From the NCBI GenBank assembly GCA_964017235.1, contig OZ024935.1:9936001-10000000 (forward strand): a DNA stretch of 64,000 nt, read 5' to 3'. The number at the start of each line of letters is the position of its first letter. The first letter of the stretch is position 1. This document shows, one piece after another, positions 62,176 through 64,000 of the stretch. The notes under the pieces were generated by a model. It was given only the letters and a program-made list of their open reading frames with translations, ran no database searches and was not told where the DNA came from. Position numbers and translations under genes: made by a program. The stretch is from Sabellastarte sp. h YS-2021 (taxonomy: Eukaryota > Annelida > Polychaeta > Sabellida > Sabellidae).

Positions 62176-64000
62176 GAAACAAGATGAGAGTGCCCGTGAA
62201 CGGGCACTGTGTCAGCTGACTGAGTGTTTTTGATTTGTGAAGGTGATTAGAGGACAGAATAATTATCAGGAAAAGGGCTGTACAGAAATACAGTAAATGG
62301 TAACTGAACAGCAAGTTCGAAAGAAATTCCGAAGCTGACAGAAGAAAAGGATAAAAAAGTTGTGCCCTGTAAATGGTATTATGAAGGAAAATAACAAGGT
62401 AACTGTTTAAGTGTAAAAAATAGGTTAAAACATATTTAAAGAAATACTACAAATGCAATATCCTCGTTCGACCTTGAAGAAGGGGTCCAAGGTCAAATCT
62501 AACCACACAAATACATTCCCAGCCCATGATTTCCTATGGTTTACCATTCCAAACCTCTAGGACCAATTATAAATGAGTTATAAGCACTTTTAAGCTTGGC
62601 TGTCCTCATTTGACCTTGAAGGAGGGGTCCAAAGGTCAAATCTGACCATACCAAAAGATTCCGAGCCAATGATTTCCTATGGGATGGTTTACCATCCCAA
62701 ATCTCTGTCACCAATAATAAGCGAGTTGTAGGCACTTTCAATTTTCGCTATCCTCATTTGACCTTGAAGGAGGGTTCCAAGGTCAAATCGGACCATATCA
62801 ACAGATTCACAGCCCATGATTTCCTGTCTGTTTACCATCCCAAACCTCTGGGACCAATAAGCGAGTTATAAGCACTTTTAAGTTTGGCTATCCTTGTTTG
62901 ACCTTGAAGGAGGGGTCATTGAAGGTCAAATCTGACCACACCAAAAGATTCCCACCCCATGATTTCCTACAGGTTGGTTTATCATCCCAAACCTCTAGGA
63001 TCAATAATAAGGGAGATATAAGCACTTTTCATGACTGACAAAAAACACCTGTGGCGGCCATCTTGTTTCTCAAAATGAGGCCAAAAATATTCCCAGACAA
63101 CATTTTATGGTTATTAATATATACTGCAAACTTAAGAAAGCTAGCTATAATATTTTTTTTCATCAGAGCAGTAATGGTGAAATCTCTCTCTACACACTGC
63201 GGCTATCCAGTGGATACAATGATTTACTCAACAGTGAGAACCTGAAAGTAGCTATTGCTCAGCTATGCCATGACATAGAGGTCTGCAATTTCACTATGTT
63301 ATAGCTGACCAAAAATTCTGTGAATAACATATTTAACAAATTACTCTAAATGTAATAGTTTTCAAGTTACAACTGATTTACTCAACAGTGAGAACCTCAA
63401 AGGAACTATTACTCAGCTATGCAATGAGCTACATGTCTGAAATTTTACTATGTTATAGCTAACCCAAAAGTAGGTGAACAACATATTTAAGCAAACTACT
63501 GTAAATGCAATAGTTTTCAAGCTACAACTGATTTACTCAATAGTGAGAACCTGAAAATAGCTATTGCTCCGCTATGCCATGAGCTATAGGTCTGTAATTT
63601 CACTATGTTATAGCTGACCCAAAAGTAGGTGAACAATATATTTTAACAAAATACTCCAAATGCAATATTTTTCAAGTTATAGCTGATTTACTCAACAGTC
63701 AGTACCTGAGAATAGCTATTGCTCAGTTGTGCCATGAGCTATAGGTCTGTAATTTCACTATGTTATAGCTGACCCAAAAGTAGCTGAAAAACATATTTGC
63801 ACAAATTTCTGTAAATGCAATAGTTTTCCAATTATAACTGATTTACTCAACAGTGAGAACTTCAAAGTAGCTATTACTCAGCTATGAAATGAGCCACAGG
63901 TCTGAAACTTCACTATGTTATAGCTGACCCCAAAATAGGTGAATAACATATTGAAACAAAATACTCTAAATGCAATAGTTTTCAAGTTATAAGTGATTTA
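62176..64000. mobile_element. Satellite-bearing element, copy 2 (runs off the window)
   Basis: Same head as copy 1 (gagagtgcccgtgaacgggc then actgtgtcagctgactga), unit-1 array at about 62460-63020, then a 180-base stretch absent from copy 1, then the same junction ggatacaatgatttactcaa and unit-2 array from about 63210 to the end. Confidence 0.85.

Overview
This is AT-rich animal nuclear DNA, not microbial: it has spliced genes with GT-AG introns, SINEs, LINEs, a DIRS element, DNA transposons with target-site duplications, and satellite arrays. The mix (tRNA-head SINEs with an aaataaataaa tail, satellites carried inside mobile elements, a CR1-group LINE, a DIRS-like element) suggests a lophotrochozoan, most likely a bivalve mollusc. 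That placement is inference and no database was consulted.

Two host genes are clear. Fibrillarin (FBL), the box C/D snoRNP 2'-O-methyltransferase, lies on the + strand and can be assembled exon by exon from 506 to 38232. The ten coding exons total 894 bases including the stop, giving 297 residues. They begin with a 13-base coding exon (M-G-R-P-G) and include two separate exons that both encode GFSPRGGG starts. PTPMT1, the mitochondrial phosphatidylglycerophosphate phosphatase, lies on the - strand at 55552-43259 in four coding exons (184 residues), with a probable 5' non-coding exon ending at 56051. The two genes converge, their stop codons about 5 kb apart.

Most other recognisable sequence is mobile or tandem-repeat DNA. 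FBL intron 1 (519-4801) holds a SINE split into three pieces. One break is a 2.7-kb element with long terminal inverted repeats (TIRs) and a 9-bp duplication that carries a 42-bp satellite; the other is a pair of TA-flanked miniature elements sharing one TA. Intron 4 holds 170-bp and 133-bp tandem arrays. Intron 5 holds an intact CR1-group LINE ORF with a 2A-like motif, and an element whose TIRs each contain a tRNA-like pol III unit. Intron 6 (16.9 kb) holds a decayed DIRS-like retrotransposon with its own minisatellites, then a nearly intact L1-like LINE on the - strand with an SGNH-hydrolase ORF between ORF1 and ORF2. Intron 8 holds a miniature copy of the intron-5 TIR family and a lone DIRS terminus.

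The region of PTPMT1 holds a hAT-like element (8-bp duplication) interrupted by a 3.3-kb satellite-bearing element, a decayed MULE transposase, SINEs with target-site duplications, and more arrays. From about 61 kb to the end the window is again the same satellite-bearing family. Apart from repeats I see no third host gene.
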